DNA from: Bacteroidota bacterium
GTDB lineage: Bacteria; Bacteroidota; Bacteroidia; Flavobacteriales; Schleiferiaceae
DNA: 64,000 nt
Reading direction: 5' to 3'
NCBI GenBank assembly: GCA_024742495.1
Contig: JANSYJ010000001.1
Location: forward strand, 434,001-498,000
Part shown: piece after piece, positions 17,659 to 26,692 of the stretch
Layout: each line of letters opens with the position of its first letter
Numbering within the stretch: position 1 is the first letter of the stretch
Notes under the pieces: generated by a model
Seen by the model: the letters and a program-made list of their open reading frames with translations, nothing else
Databases searched by the model: none
What the model was told of the DNA's origin: nothing
Program-made: the position numbers and the translations under genes

Positions 17659-17851
17659 GTCCTACGCAAAGTACTCTAGCTTAGGTTTTCAAATGGGCGC
17701 GCTTATTTTCGGTGGTGCTTATGGTGGTAAATGGCTCGATGCCGAACAGGGCACAGATAAGCCTTGGTTTACCATGCTCGGAACCCTTGGCGGGATGGCT
17801 TTAGGACTCTATCTATTTTTAAAAGGAATTAAATCCGATCAGGATGGCTAG
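17609..17851 (+). CDS. AtpZ/AtpI family membrane protein
   Basis: An 80-aa protein with two hydrophobic helices. The first has a Gly-rich face (FQMGALIFGGAYGGKWLD), as in AtpZ/AtpI, small proteins linked to c-ring assembly or Mg uptake for ATP synthase. Two adjacent ATGs (17609, 17612) are possible starts. It overlaps bactofilin by 50 nt and the next gene by 8 nt and precedes atpB, which supports the assignment. Confidence 0.8.
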   Translation: MMAAPKKNNDDLKRSLKSYAKYSSLGFQMGALIFGGAYGGKWLDAEQGTDKPWFTMLGTLGGMALGLYLFLKGIKSDQDG

Positions 17852-18230
17852 TTTATCTTTTAAGCAGGCACCAATATTGCTCCTCCTAACAATGCTCTTA
17901 GGCTTTGGCCTGCACGCTGGCTTAGTTTTAAACTTTGGTGGCAGTATAAATGACCATTTACTATGGCAAGCCTACCTTTTTAATCTTTTGGCCGCCGAAA
18001 TAATTCTGGCGGTGATGCTAAAAATTGCTGCTAAGCAAAAAGACCATCTAGGCTTTATTTTTATGGGTGGAAGCCTCTTAAAGTTCTTGTTTTTCTTTTT
18101 GTTCTTCTACCCTGATTATAAGGCCGACGGGGATATTTCCACGGTGGAATTTGCCGCTTTTTTTGTGCCCTATATTATCGCGCTGAGCTTCAAATCTTTC
18201 CTCTTATTGAAAAGCTTAAATCAAGCTTAA
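17844..18230 (+). CDS. Small membrane protein upstream of atpB (DUF6168-like)
   Basis: A 128-aa protein with four predicted transmembrane helices, including a Phe-rich segment (LLKFLFFFLFFYP). Position and size match the DUF6168-type protein found before atpB in Flavobacteriales, in the place AtpI-type proteins hold in other phyla. No catalytic residues are seen. A role in ATP synthase assembly is inferred from context only. Confidence 0.6.
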   Translation: MASLSFKQAPILLLLTMLLGFGLHAGLVLNFGGSINDHLLWQAYLFNLLAAEIILAVMLKIAAKQKDHLGFIFMGGSLLKFLFFFLFFYPDYKADGDISTVEFAAFFVPYIIALSFKSFLLLKSLNQA

Positions 18231-18274
18231 AAAAAGAACCCGAAAAAATAAGGAGGTCGGAACGCAAATATGTT

Positions 18275-18282
18275 TACTTTTG
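18275..18282 (+). promoter_or_regulatory. Consensus -7 element upstream of atpB
   Basis: TACTTTTG fits TAnnTTTG exactly and lies 34 nt before the atpB ATG. A TTG at -33 is missing, so an internal promoter separating atpB onward from the porW unit is possible but not firm. Confidence 0.35.
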
Positions 18283-18316
18283 CGCTGATTTTAAAACGAC
18301 CACTGAACGCCGAGTT

Positions 18317-19402
18317 ATGCAGATCAAAAGATTCGGATTCTTTGCTTTTCTTTTTGCCCTCTCACTGACGGCTTATGCTGGCGATGGCCACGATTCTCAT
18401 GAAAACCATGAAGCACATGGTGAGAAGTCCATCAAAGAGCAAATCAAAGAAGTAAAGGAGCACCACCTCAAAGACAGTCACAGTTTTCACCTGTGGGGAG
18501 ATCACGCGAAGGGTAATTCAGTAGAGTTCCCCTTACCTATTATCCTTTGGGATGGCCAATTACACTTTTTCTGGTCATCAGAGTTTCACCACAATGCTAA
18601 TGCGGTGGTTGAAAGTAAGGGATCCCACTTCCGACTTTATCACAGCAAGATTTACAAAACCGAAGCTGATGGTGAGATCATCTATGATGAGGATCATCAT
18701 GCCTTAAACGAAAAGCCGATTGATTTTTCAATCACCAAAACCGTATTCAGTACCATTTTAGTTGGACTGCTGATGTTTTGGATGTTCAGATCTATCGCTA
18801 AGCGCTATACCAAGGACTTAGTGCCTCGAGGTTTATCGAAGTTTATTGAGCCTCTTATCATATTGGTACGCGATGATATTGCCCGTCCTAATATTGGTGA
18901 AAAGAATTATAAGCGCTACATGCCTTATCTTTTAACGGTTTTCTTCTTTATTTGGATTGCTAACCTGATTGGTCAAACCCCACTTGGTATTAATATTACT
19001 GGTAACATCGCCGTAACTTTTGGCTTAGCCTTAATCACCTTCTTTATCACCCAGTTTTCAGGTAAGAAAGATTATTGGGCCCACATTTTCTGGATGCCAG
19101 GTGTACCTTACCTTATGCGTTTGGTTTTAATGCCCATTGAGATTTTAGGTCTGTTTGTAAAACCATTCTCCCTAATGATTCGTCTGTATGCCAACATTCT
19201 TGCTGGACACACCGTAATCATTAGCATCATTGGTCTAATCTTCGTGTTTGGCGCTTGGGGTGCAAAAGGAGCCTTCTTTGGTCTTACTTTCTTCTTATCG
19301 ATTATAGAATTATTGGTTGCCTTTTTACAGGCTTATATTTTCACCATGTTGTCTGCGCTTTACTTCGGTTCAGCGGTAGAAGAACACGATGAACACCATT
19401 AA
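18317..19402 (+). CDS. atpB: F0F1 ATP synthase subunit a
   Basis: A 361-aa stator channel subunit. It has a signal peptide (ends near TAYA), then a long His-rich extracytoplasmic segment (HDSHENHEAHGEK and more, about residues 22-95) before the channel helices; extended N-termini are usual in Bacteroidota. The essential Arg lies in PFSLMIRLYANILAGH. It conducts protons past the c ring. It is the first structural gene of the a-c-b-delta-alpha-gamma cluster. Confidence 0.96.
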   Translation: MQIKRFGFFAFLFALSLTAYAGDGHDSHENHEAHGEKSIKEQIKEVKEHHLKDSHSFHLWGDHAKGNSVEFPLPIILWDGQLHFFWSSEFHHNANAVVESKGSHFRLYHSKIYKTEADGEIIYDEDHHALNEKPIDFSITKTVFSTILVGLLMFWMFRSIAKRYTKDLVPRGLSKFIEPLIILVRDDIARPNIGEKNYKRYMPYLLTVFFFIWIANLIGQTPLGINITGNIAVTFGLALITFFITQFSGKKDYWAHIFWMPGVPYLMRLVLMPIEILGLFVKPFSLMIRLYANILAGHTVIISIIGLIFVFGAWGAKGAFFGLTFFLSIIELLVAFLQAYIFTMLSALYFGSAVEEHDEHH

Positions 19403-19433
19403 GAGTTTTATTAATGTTTAAATCACACAAACC

Positions 19434-19628
19434 ATGGAAATTCCAGCTATTGTAGGTGCAGGTTTGATCGTAATCGGTGCCGGTATGGGTATCGGTCGCA
19501 TTGGTGGTTCCGCTATGGAAGCCATTGCTCGTCAACCTGAAGCTTCCGGTAAAATCCAGACTGCGATGATTATCGCTGCTGCACTTATCGAAGGTATCGG
19601 TTTCGCTGCTCTTTTTGCAGTAAACTAA
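19434..19628 (+). CDS. atpE: F0F1 ATP synthase subunit c
   Basis: A 64-aa proteolipid of two helices with the polar loop ARQPEASGK and the ion-binding Glu in AALIEGIGF. The residue after Glu is Gly, and I see no Na-type Gln/Ser ligand pattern, so proton use is likely. It is followed by a strong intergenic hairpin (19639-19676) that may affect the transcript around this highly expressed subunit. Confidence 0.95.
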   Translation: MEIPAIVGAGLIVIGAGMGIGRIGGSAMEAIARQPEASGKIQTAMIIAAALIEGIGFAALFAVN

Positions 19629-19638
19629 AAACCATTGA

Positions 19639-19676
19639 AACCAAAGGTGAGCAGCGGTTGGCTGTCGCCTTTGGTT
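19639..19676 (+). other. Intergenic hairpin between atpE and atpF
   Basis: AACCAAAGG (19639-19647) pairs perfectly with CCTTTGGTT (19668-19676), and an inner CAGC/GCTG pair is possible. No T run follows, so it is not a standard terminator. It could protect the atpE 3' end or tune readthrough. Confidence 0.5.
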
Positions 19677-19707
19677 CCTCCTATTTTAAACAGAAAAATA
19701 AAAGATT

Positions 19708-20205
19708 GTGGCATTATTAGAAGATTTTTCAGTTGGTCTGTTTTTTTGGCAGCTCTTACTCTTTATCGTACTATTATTAGTTCTTCGTAAATATGCGTGG
19801 AAACCTATTTTAGGCGCGGTTGAAGAACGTGAACAAAGCATTGAGGATTCCTTAGCATCAGCCGAAAAGGCGCGCGAAGAAATGCAGCGTTTGCAATCCG
19901 ATAACGAGCGTATCTTAGCAGAGGCCCGTGCCGAGCGTGACGCTATCTTAAAGGAAGCACGCGAAATTAAGGACAAGATGATCAACGACGCTAAGTCCGA
20001 AGCCGGAAGTCAGGCCGAGAAGATTATCGCCAACGCCAAAGAACAAATCCAAAACGAAAAGATGGCAGCAGTTACTGATCTCAAGAATCAGGTGGCCGAA
20101 ATGTCTATCGAAATAGCAGAGCTCGTATTAGGCAAAGAGCTTTCCGCAGAAGGAAAGCAAGGCGCTTTAGTAAAAGAGCAGTTGGATCAATTTAAATTAA
20201 ACTAA
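19708..20205 (+). CDS. atpF: F0F1 ATP synthase subunit b
   Basis: A 165-aa peripheral-stalk subunit: one N-terminal membrane helix (LFFWQLLLFIVLLLVL) followed by a long charged coiled coil reaching to F1. GTG at 19708 gives the expected MALLEDFSVGL start. It lies 80 nt after atpE, separated by a hairpin, and 1 nt before atpH. Confidence 0.94.
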   Translation: MALLEDFSVGLFFWQLLLFIVLLLVLRKYAWKPILGAVEEREQSIEDSLASAEKAREEMQRLQSDNERILAEARAERDAILKEAREIKDKMINDAKSEAGSQAEKIIANAKEQIQNEKMAAVTDLKNQVAEMSIEIAELVLGKELSAEGKQGALVKEQLDQFKLN

Positions 20206-20206
20206 C

Positions 20207-20764
20207 ATGGTAGTAACCAAGTTAGGACGCGTTTACGCCAAGGCACTCATAGATTTAGCTAAAGAGCAAGATCAAGTAGAGGCTATCCGAGAAGATATGC
20301 TGATGATCGGTGCTACCTTAAATGGTTCACGAGAGCTCATTAGCGTAATGTCTAGCCCCATCGTAAAGGCCGATAAAAAACAATCCATCCTGGATGAAAT
20401 TTTTGGGAATAAGGTAAACGATATTACTAAGCGTTTCCTTCAGGTGGTAGTTAACCATGGCCGCGAAGGCGCCTTAGGCTTAATGGCTCAAGGTTACGAA
20501 AATATGTACCTCACACTTAAAGGAGTAGAGCGCGTAAACGTTACTACCGCCTACGCTCTAAGCGCTGAGGAGGTAAAGGCTGTTGAAGCCAAGGCTTCAT
20601 CATATACAGGAAAAGAAGTGGAATTAAACCAAGAAGTAGATGAGAGCATCATCGGCGGAATGGTTTTACGTGTTGGCGATAAGCGTTACAATGGAAGTTT
20701 AGCGCATCAATTGCAAAGCCTGCGCCGACAGTTTCAAGATAATCACTACATCAAAGATTTTTAA
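20207..20764 (+). CDS. atpH: F0F1 ATP synthase subunit delta
   Basis: A 185-aa protein with the OSCP/delta N-terminal six-helix domain (YAKALIDLAKEQ) and the conserved C-terminal segment DESIIGGMVLRVGDKRYNGS. It joins the b stalk to the alpha3-beta3 head. It begins 1 nt after atpF and ends 21 nt before atpA. Confidence 0.94.
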   Translation: MVVTKLGRVYAKALIDLAKEQDQVEAIREDMLMIGATLNGSRELISVMSSPIVKADKKQSILDEIFGNKVNDITKRFLQVVVNHGREGALGLMAQGYENMYLTLKGVERVNVTTAYALSAEEVKAVEAKASSYTGKEVELNQEVDESIIGGMVLRVGDKRYNGSLAHQLQSLRRQFQDNHYIKDF

Positions 20765-20785
20765 GGATCAATAAGCTCAAGCATT

Positions 20786-22360
20786 ATGGCTGAAGTAAAA
20801 TCCGCTGAAGTATCAGCAATTCTAAGAAACCAGCTTTCTGGTTTTAAAAGTGAAGCAGACCTCGAAGAAGTAGGTACTATTCTCCAAGTAGGTGACGGTA
20901 TTGCCCGCGCCTATGGTTTGAGCAACGCTCAAGCAGGTGAATTAGTAGAATTCGATTCAGGATTGCGTGGAATCGTATTAAACCTGGAAGAAGATAATGT
21001 GGGTATCGTATTACTCGGTGCCGATCCAGATATTAAAGAAGGTTCTACCGTAAAACGCACCGAACAAATTGCCTCCCTTAAAGTAGGTGAAGGTATGCTA
21101 GGTCGTGTGGTTGATACCTTGGGTCACCCAATTGATGGGAAGGGACCAATCGAAGGCGAAACCTTTGAAATGCCTTTGGAGCGTAAAGCACCAGGTGTAA
21201 TTTTCCGTCAACCGGTAAATGAGCCCCTACAAACCGGTATCAAAGCAATTGATGCAATGATCCCAGTAGGACGTGGACAACGTGAACTTATTATTGGTGA
21301 CCGTCAAACTGGTAAGTCAACCGTTGCGATTGACACCATTATCAACCAAAAAGAATTTTACGACGCTGGAGAGCCGGTATTCTGTATCTATGTTGCGATC
21401 GGACAGAAAGGTTCTACCGTAGCCGGTATTGCTAAAACCCTTGAAGAAAAAGGTGCTTTGGATTATACTGTAATCGTAGCGGCAAATGCTTCTGATCCTG
21501 CTCCAATGCAGTTCTACGCTCCTTTTGCAGGTGCGGCCATTGGCGAGTACTTCCGTGATACAGGTCGTCCAGCACTAATTGTATATGATGACCTTTCTAA
21601 GCAAGCTGTTGCTTACCGTGAGGTATCCCTTTTATTACGTCGTCCTCCAGGTCGTGAGGCTTATCCGGGAGACGTATTCTACCTACACTCTCGCTTATTA
21701 GAGCGCGCAGCGAAGGTTATTGCGGATGACAATGTAGCGAAGGAGATGAACGACCTTCCTGCTTCCTTAAAGGACAAAGTAAAAGGTGGTGGTTCTTTAA
21801 CCGCACTTCCGATTATTGAAACCCAAGCGGGTGACGTTTCGGCCTATATTCCAACCAACGTAATTTCGATTACAGATGGTCAAATCTTCTTGGAGTCTGA
21901 CCTCTTTAACTCTGGTGTACGTCCAGCGATCAACGTAGGTATTTCGGTATCTCGTGTTGGTGGTAATGCGCAAATTAAGTCGATGAAGAAGGTTTCAGGA
22001 ACCTTAAAACTCGATCAAGCACAGTACCGTGAATTAGAAGCTTTCGCTAAGTTTGGTTCTGACCTTGACGCCGTAACCATGGCGGTAATTAACAAGGGTC
22101 AGCGTAACGTGGAAATTCTTAAGCAAGGTGTTAACAGCCCGCTACCAGTTGAAAAACAAGCGGCGATCATCTATGTAGGAACTAAAGCGCTTCTAAATAG
22201 CGTACCGGTAAATAAAATCCGTGAGTTTGAGCTAGAGTTCTTAGACTACATGGATAACAAACACCGCGATGTTCTTGACCAATTGAAAGCAGGTAAGCTT
22301 ACGGATGAGGTTAAGAGTACAATTGAAAGGGTAGCCAAGGAATTGGCCGCAAAATATTAA
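20786..22360 (+). CDS. atpA: F0F1 ATP synthase subunit alpha
   Basis: A 524-aa non-catalytic nucleotide-binding subunit of F1, with Walker A GDRQTGKS (near residue 170), the segment [16 protein letters not shown] and the alpha signature [14 protein letters not shown]. It is followed by a hairpin in the 47-nt gap to atpG. No atpD or atpC follows; in Bacteroidota these are usually a separate unit. Confidence 0.98.
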   Translation: MAEVKSAEVSAILRNQLSGFKSEADLEEVGTILQVGDGIARAYGLSNAQAGELVEFDSGLRGIVLNLEEDNVGIVLLGADPDIKEGSTVKRTEQIASLKVGEGMLGRVVDTLGHPIDGKGPIEGETFEMPLERKAPGVIFRQPVNEPLQTGIKAIDAMIPVGRGQRELIIGDRQTGKSTVAIDTIINQKEFYDAGEPVFCIYVAIGQKGSTVAGIAKTLEEKGALDYTVIVAANASDPAPMQFYAPFAGAAIGEYFRDTGRPALIVYDDLSKQAVAYREVSLLLRRPPGREAYPGDVFYLHSRLLERAAKVIADDNVAKEMNDLPASLKDKVKGGGSLTALPIIETQAGDVSAYIPTNVISITDGQIFLESDLFNSGVRPAINVGISVSRVGGNAQIKSMKKVSGTLKLDQAQYRELEAFAKFGSDLDAVTMAVINKGQRNVEILKQGVNSPLPVEKQAAIIYVGTKALLNSVPVNKIREFELEFLDYMDNKHRDVLDQLKAGKLTDEVKSTIERVAKELAAKY

Positions 22361-22367
22361 TGAGTTT

Positions 22368-22389
22368 CCCCTGCTTTTTTTAGCAGGGG
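22368..22389 (+). other. Hairpin between atpA and atpG
   Basis: CCCCTGC (22368-22374) pairs with GCAGGGG (22383-22389), with an 8-nt loop of seven T and an A. No T tract follows, so it is not a simple terminator. It may act on mRNA stability or on the relative yield of alpha and gamma. Confidence 0.5.
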
Positions 22390-22407
22390 CTGATTAAGCC
22401 TTAAACT

Positions 22408-23271
22408 ATGGCGAACTTAAAAGAACTACGCAGTCGGATTACAACGGTAGGGAGTACCATGCAGATAACCTCTGCAATGAAGATGGTATCCGCTGCCAAG
22501 CTAAAGCGCGCCCAGGATGCGATTACCGAATTGCGCCCTTACGCACAGAAGCTAGAAGAAATTTTAGTGAATGTAAGCGCAACTTTGGATTCTTCAGAAG
22601 GAGCCTTTAGCCGACAAACTGAGAAGGTGCAAAAAGTTCTTTTGGTAGTAATTTCTTCGAATAGAGGATTATGTGGCGCCTTTAACGCGAACATTGTGAA
22701 GCGCGTTATGGCCTACCAAAAGCAAAGCACCGCTACGGTTGACACCTTTTTTATGGGTAAAAAGGGTGGAGAGATCTTGCTGAAACGCGGATCTAATGAA
22801 CCCATCGGGGAGCGAAATAACATCTATGATGACCTCTCTTACGCCAACACTACTACCGTGGCGGAGATGCTCATGGAAAAGTTTCTCGCTGGTGACTATG
22901 ACCGCATTGAGCTCGTTTACAACCGTTTCGTAAATGCCGCGACCCAGCAAGTGCAGTGCGAGCAGTTTTTACCGATTCGTGAAGTGAAAGGAGAAGGTCA
23001 GTCTTCGGGCGACTATATCTATGAGCCAGGCAAGGAAGAGATTTTGGAAGACCTTATTCCTAAGTCCTTAAAAACCCAGTTATTTAAATCTTTATTGGAT
23101 AGTCAGGCATCTGAGCACGGTGCGCGCATGACCGCTATGCATAAAGCAACTGATAATGCTCAAGACCTCAAACGCGCTCTAAGCTTAGAGTACAATAAAG
23201 CTCGTCAGGCTGCTATTACCAATGAAATTTTAGAAATCGTTGGTGGCGCAAATGCTTTAGCAGATAGCTAA
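22408..23271 (+). CDS. atpG: F0F1 ATP synthase subunit gamma
   Basis: At 287 aa this is full length. It forms the rotating central shaft. The conserved N-terminal coil (ELRSRITTVGSTMQITSAMKMVSAAKLKRAQ, shown in part) and the C-terminal coil (ARMTAMHKATDNAQDL, NKARQAAITNEILEIVGGA) are intact. It is the last gene of the cluster and is followed by a clear terminator at 23291-23325. Confidence 0.96.
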   Translation: MANLKELRSRITTVGSTMQITSAMKMVSAAKLKRAQDAITELRPYAQKLEEILVNVSATLDSSEGAFSRQTEKVQKVLLVVISSNRGLCGAFNANIVKRVMAYQKQSTATVDTFFMGKKGGEILLKRGSNEPIGERNNIYDDLSYANTTTVAEMLMEKFLAGDYDRIELVYNRFVNAATQQVQCEQFLPIREVKGEGQSSGDYIYEPGKEEILEDLIPKSLKTQLFKSLLDSQASEHGARMTAMHKATDNAQDLKRALSLEYNKARQAAITNEILEIVGGANALADS

Positions 23272-23290
23272 ACTACGCTTTAATAAAATT

Positions 23291-23325
23291 AAAACCCCGT
23301 CCTTCTGTGTCGGGGTTTTTTGTTT
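23291..23325 (+). terminator. Rho-independent terminator of the atp cluster
   Basis: AAAACCCCG (from 23291) pairs with CGGGGTTTT after an 11-nt loop and runs into a T-rich tail (TTTTTTGTTTT). It lies 20 nt after the atpG stop. Confidence 0.9.
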
Positions 23326-23379
23326 TCAGGCCCGATGATGTGCCAAAATCGGCCCGTATTTTGCTACCTTCCGTGAGTA

Positions 23380-24852
23380 ATGAAAAAAGCTTGGATACCC
23401 ATTACCCTTCGGGGTCGCATCTTCTTTTCGATGCTTCTAATATTGGCCATTTCCTTTTTGCTCACCGGCACCATTTCCTTTTATCACTTTAAGGAAGCCA
23501 ATGAAGATTATCACGAGGAGCGCTTGCGCAGAAAAGAGTCTGCCGTTCTGGAGTCGATTAAGTTTTTTCTACACGATCAAGAAATCACCAATAATACCGA
23601 TAGCATAGTTCGCTTATTTGATACCAAAGTATGTGAGCTAGCTCAGGTAAACTCTCTAGATATAAATATTTATGGGCTTAATGGAAACCTACTAATTACC
23701 AGCGCTCCCCACCTGCACGAACAAGGTATTATTCCCACTAAAATTGCTCCCGAACTTATGGAGCGGCTCTATCAAACCTCCGATCAGGTTCTCCGCCGCT
23801 ATAAAACCGATTCGGTGGAATTTTTAAGCACCTTCGATTTTATCCGAAACTTTCAGGCTAAGCCAGTAGCCATAATAAACCTCCCCTATTTTGAAACCGA
23901 TGACTTAAGTAGAGAAGATTTGCGCGATTTTCTCTGGCGCTTGGCGGAAATATACCTGCTCTTGTTTTTGGGCGCTAGTTTAATCGCTTATTTCCTCTCA
24001 AACTACATCACGGGCTCCCTGCAAATTATTGGAGAACACATCAAGAACACTCGACTAAAAGGAGGAAACTATCAAATGCAATGGCAGTATGCCGATGAAA
24101 TTGGCACCCTGGTTGAGGAGTACAACCGCATGCTTCAGGAGCTTGAGGCTTCCGCTGCAAAACTGGCCCAAACCGAGCGAGAAAGCGCTTGGCGCGAAAT
24201 GGCGAAACAGGTTGCGCATGAGATCAAAAACCCGCTTACTCCCATGCGCTTAAATGTGCAGTACCTAGAGCGAAGTTTGGAAACCGATAATCCCGAAAAG
24301 CTGCAAGAGTTTGCCGAAAGTATGATCGACCAAATCGACACCTTGAGCAATATTGCCGAAGCTTTTTCGCGTTTCGCAAGTATGCCCAAATTGCAATTGA
24401 AACTGTTCCCGGCTAGGGATATAGTTAAACGAGTAGCGGCTCTATACCCCGAAAGTAATGTGGAGTTTAATGCAGAAGATGATGACCTGCAGATTTATGC
24501 AGACCCAGATCAGTTGATAAGGGTAATGAATAACCTAATTAATAATGCCCTACAAGCCATACCGAAGGAAAGAGAGGAACAAGTAAAGGTTTCCCTTAGT
24601 CGAAAAGGAGAGCTTGCGCTGATAGAGGTTTGTGATAATGGTAGTGGCATTCCGCCCAATCAACAGGATAAGGTTTTTGAACCTAGGTTTACCACGAAGT
24701 CACGCGGTATGGGCCTGGGCCTGGCCTTGGTAAAGCGCATTGTTGATGGTTTTTCAGGAACTATCTCATTTGAAACTAAACTTGGGGAAGGCACTTGTTT
24801 TAAAGTCCTTTTACCCCTTTCGGCGCAGGAGAAAAGCCAGGAGCTTTCTTAA
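23380..24852 (+). CDS. Sensor histidine kinase, NtrY-like
   Basis: A 490-aa inner-membrane kinase. An N-terminal helix (residues 14-36) is followed by an extracytoplasmic sensor region (about 37-188), a second helix (189-208), HAMP, the H box with phospho-acceptor His280 (KQVAHEIKNPLTPMR), and the ATPase domain with N box (NNLINNALQAIP), G1 (DNGSGIPP) and G2 (GMGLGLALV). The layout recalls NtrY. No response regulator is adjacent, so the partner is unknown. It is separated from atpG by a terminator. Confidence 0.9.
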   Translation: MKKAWIPITLRGRIFFSMLLILAISFLLTGTISFYHFKEANEDYHEERLRRKESAVLESIKFFLHDQEITNNTDSIVRLFDTKVCELAQVNSLDINIYGLNGNLLITSAPHLHEQGIIPTKIAPELMERLYQTSDQVLRRYKTDSVEFLSTFDFIRNFQAKPVAIINLPYFETDDLSREDLRDFLWRLAEIYLLLFLGASLIAYFLSNYITGSLQIIGEHIKNTRLKGGNYQMQWQYADEIGTLVEEYNRMLQELEASAAKLAQTERESAWREMAKQVAHEIKNPLTPMRLNVQYLERSLETDNPEKLQEFAESMIDQIDTLSNIAEAFSRFASMPKLQLKLFPARDIVKRVAALYPESNVEFNAEDDDLQIYADPDQLIRVMNNLINNALQAIPKEREEQVKVSLSRKGELALIEVCDNGSGIPPNQQDKVFEPRFTTKSRGMGLGLALVKRIVDGFSGTISFETKLGEGTCFKVLLPLSAQEKSQELS

Positions 24853-24897
24853 ACTCAGTGGAATTCTTTTCTTTGCAGAACAAGCAACAAAACGAAT

Positions 24898-25671
24898 ATG
24901 GAATTCAATAACCTGCTCCTCGATATTGAGGATCATATCGCTCTCCTTACCATCAACCGACCTAAGCAGTTAAATGCTTTAAATAAAGAAACCATTGCGG
25001 AGTTGCACCAAGCTTTGGAGGCTTTGCAATCCAATGATGAGGTACGGGTTTTAATCATCACGGGCAGTGGAGAAAAATCTTTTGTAGCCGGTGCGGATAT
25101 TAAGGAGTTTGCCGATTTTTCGGTTACTGAAGGCACGGAGTTGGCAGCCCAAGGTCAGGCTACTCTTTTCGATTATATCGAGAACTTTTCAAAACCAGTT
25201 ATTGCAGCGGTTAATGGCTTTGCCCTAGGCGGTGGTTTAGAGCTAGCAATGAGTGCCCATATTCGCATCGCTTCTTCCAATGCTAAATTGGGCTTACCGG
25301 AAGTTACCTTAGGCCTAATTCCAGGCTATGGCGGTACCCAACGATTAGCGCAATTGGTAGGCAAAGGTCGCGCCTTTGAAATGGTATTAAGTGCTCAAAT
25401 GATAGATGCCCAACGCGCTTATGACACCGGTTTGGTTAATCACACCGTTGAGCAGGAAGAACTATTGACTAGCGCCAGAAAGCTAGCTTCAAAAATCGCA
25501 TTTAATTCACCCATGGCGATAAACAGTGCTATTAAAAGCCTCAATGCAGGTTATAAGGACGGGATGAATGGATTTCAGGTAGAAATTGAAGAGTTTGGAA
25601 AATGCTTTGGCACCAAGGACTTTACCGAAGGCACAGGCGCTTTCCTCAATAAGCGGAAACCACAATTTTGA
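24898..25671 (+). CDS. Enoyl-CoA hydratase/isomerase family protein
   Basis: A 257-aa crotonase-fold enzyme. The oxyanion-hole segments AGADIKEF and ALGGGLELAM are present, and the catalytic Glu region PEVTLGLIPGYGGTQRL fits an active hydratase. It hydrates 2-enoyl-CoA in fatty-acid or related acid breakdown; the exact substrate is not evident. Its stop overlaps the TTG start of the next gene (TTGA), suggesting coupling. Confidence 0.92.
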   Translation: MEFNNLLLDIEDHIALLTINRPKQLNALNKETIAELHQALEALQSNDEVRVLIITGSGEKSFVAGADIKEFADFSVTEGTELAAQGQATLFDYIENFSKPVIAAVNGFALGGGLELAMSAHIRIASSNAKLGLPEVTLGLIPGYGGTQRLAQLVGKGRAFEMVLSAQMIDAQRAYDTGLVNHTVEQEELLTSARKLASKIAFNSPMAINSAIKSLNAGYKDGMNGFQVEIEEFGKCFGTKDFTEGTGAFLNKRKPQF

Positions 25672-26336
25672 CTACCCTAAAAACAATAAGCATAAAACGG
25701 ACGGCTCGTTACTATTTAAGTGACGAGCCGTCTTCTTTGCATAAAAACCTCTGTTTTGTACTGCATGGTTATGGTCAACTACCTGAGTACTTTATAAAAA
25801 AGTTTGCCGCCTTAAATCGCTCCGATATACTGTTTGTGGCCCCAGAAGGATTACACCGGTTTTACCTAAATGGAAGTAAGGGAAGAGTTGGCGCCAGTTG
25901 GATGACCAAAGAAAACCGCCTCCAAGATATTTCGGATTACAACCAAATGCTGGAACAAATTGCCATGGAAATAGGCAAAGATCGAAGCTTTGAAAAGATC
26001 GCGATTTTCGGATTCTCCCAAGGGGTAGCCACCGCTTGCCGTTGGGCCAACTTTACAGCAGTAAAATTTGAAGCCCTCATCAGCTGGGCAGGAGCTTTTC
26101 CACCAGACCTTAACTTTGAGCAGGCCCTCGATAAGCTGCAGCCAAAAGAGCTTTATATTTTATGTGGAGATGAAGACGAATTTATAAGCGAAGCAGCCCT
26201 CCAAGAGCATCTGGACTTTTTAAATAGCAAAGGCCTATCGCCAAAATTGCATCGCTTTAAAGGCCAGCACGATCTTTATGCAAAACCTCTAGAAACCCTT
26301 TTCGACGAACTGTTTCCTATTCCTCCAGGTCCATAA
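25668..26336 (+). CDS. Alpha/beta hydrolase (phospholipase/carboxylesterase type)
   Basis: A 222-aa serine hydrolase. The oxyanion loop VLHGYGQ, nucleophile elbow GFSQG, an acidic residue in CGDEDEFI and the His in GQHDLY give a full catalytic triad, as in the small carboxylesterase/lysophospholipase family. There is no signal peptide, so it acts in the cytoplasm. TTG at 25668 overlaps the crotonase stop. The 3' end overlaps the convergent S4 protein gene by 20 nt. Confidence 0.85.
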   Translation: MTTLKTISIKRTARYYLSDEPSSLHKNLCFVLHGYGQLPEYFIKKFAALNRSDILFVAPEGLHRFYLNGSKGRVGASWMTKENRLQDISDYNQMLEQIAMEIGKDRSFEKIAIFGFSQGVATACRWANFTAVKFEALISWAGAFPPDLNFEQALDKLQPKELYILCGDEDEFISEAALQEHLDFLNSKGLSPKLHRFKGQHDLYAKPLETLFDELFPIPPGP

Positions 26337-26688
26337 AATCCCCCAGGTCCCTTCTTTCTTTTTTTGTGGGTCTTCCAGTTCCGCGCGGGCGATTAAGCTT
26401 GTGCATTAAATTGATAAACTCTCTTTTCTCCAGTTCCTCGGGCCGAGTTACCTCCTTAATGAGTTCTGGAAGAAGTTTGGCTCCAACTCTCGACTTGGGA
26501 ATACCCAAGACCTCAATTTCAAATTCTATAGTATCCTTTTTAAAAGCGATGCGATCACCAATCTTAATTTCCCTTGAGGCTTTTACTGGCTCATCATTTA
26601 CGCGTACGCGCGATTTTTTTAAAGCATCTGTAGCCTGGCTGCGGGTTTTATACTTTCGAATGCACCACAAGTATTTGTCTACACGCAT
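26317..26688 (-). CDS. RNA-binding S4 domain protein (HslR/Hsp15-like)
   Basis: A 123-aa protein with an N-terminal S4 fold (MRVDKYLWCIRKYKTRSQA, then KKSRVRVNDEPVK) and a basic C-terminus (RPRGTGRPTKKERRDL). In E. coli, Hsp15 rescues stalled 50S subunits carrying nascent chains; the same role here is inferred. The conserved first residues fix ATG at 26688. A perfect -7 element (TACTTTTG, 26693-26700) stops 4 nt before the ATG, so the mRNA may be leaderless. A large hairpin array lies just upstream. Confidence 0.88.
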   Translation of the reverse strand: MRVDKYLWCIRKYKTRSQATDALKKSRVRVNDEPVKASREIKIGDRIAFKKDTIEFEIEVLGIPKSRVGAKLLPELIKEVTRPEELEKREFINLMHKLNRPRGTGRPTKKERRDLGDFMDLEE

Positions 26689-26692
26689 GCCC

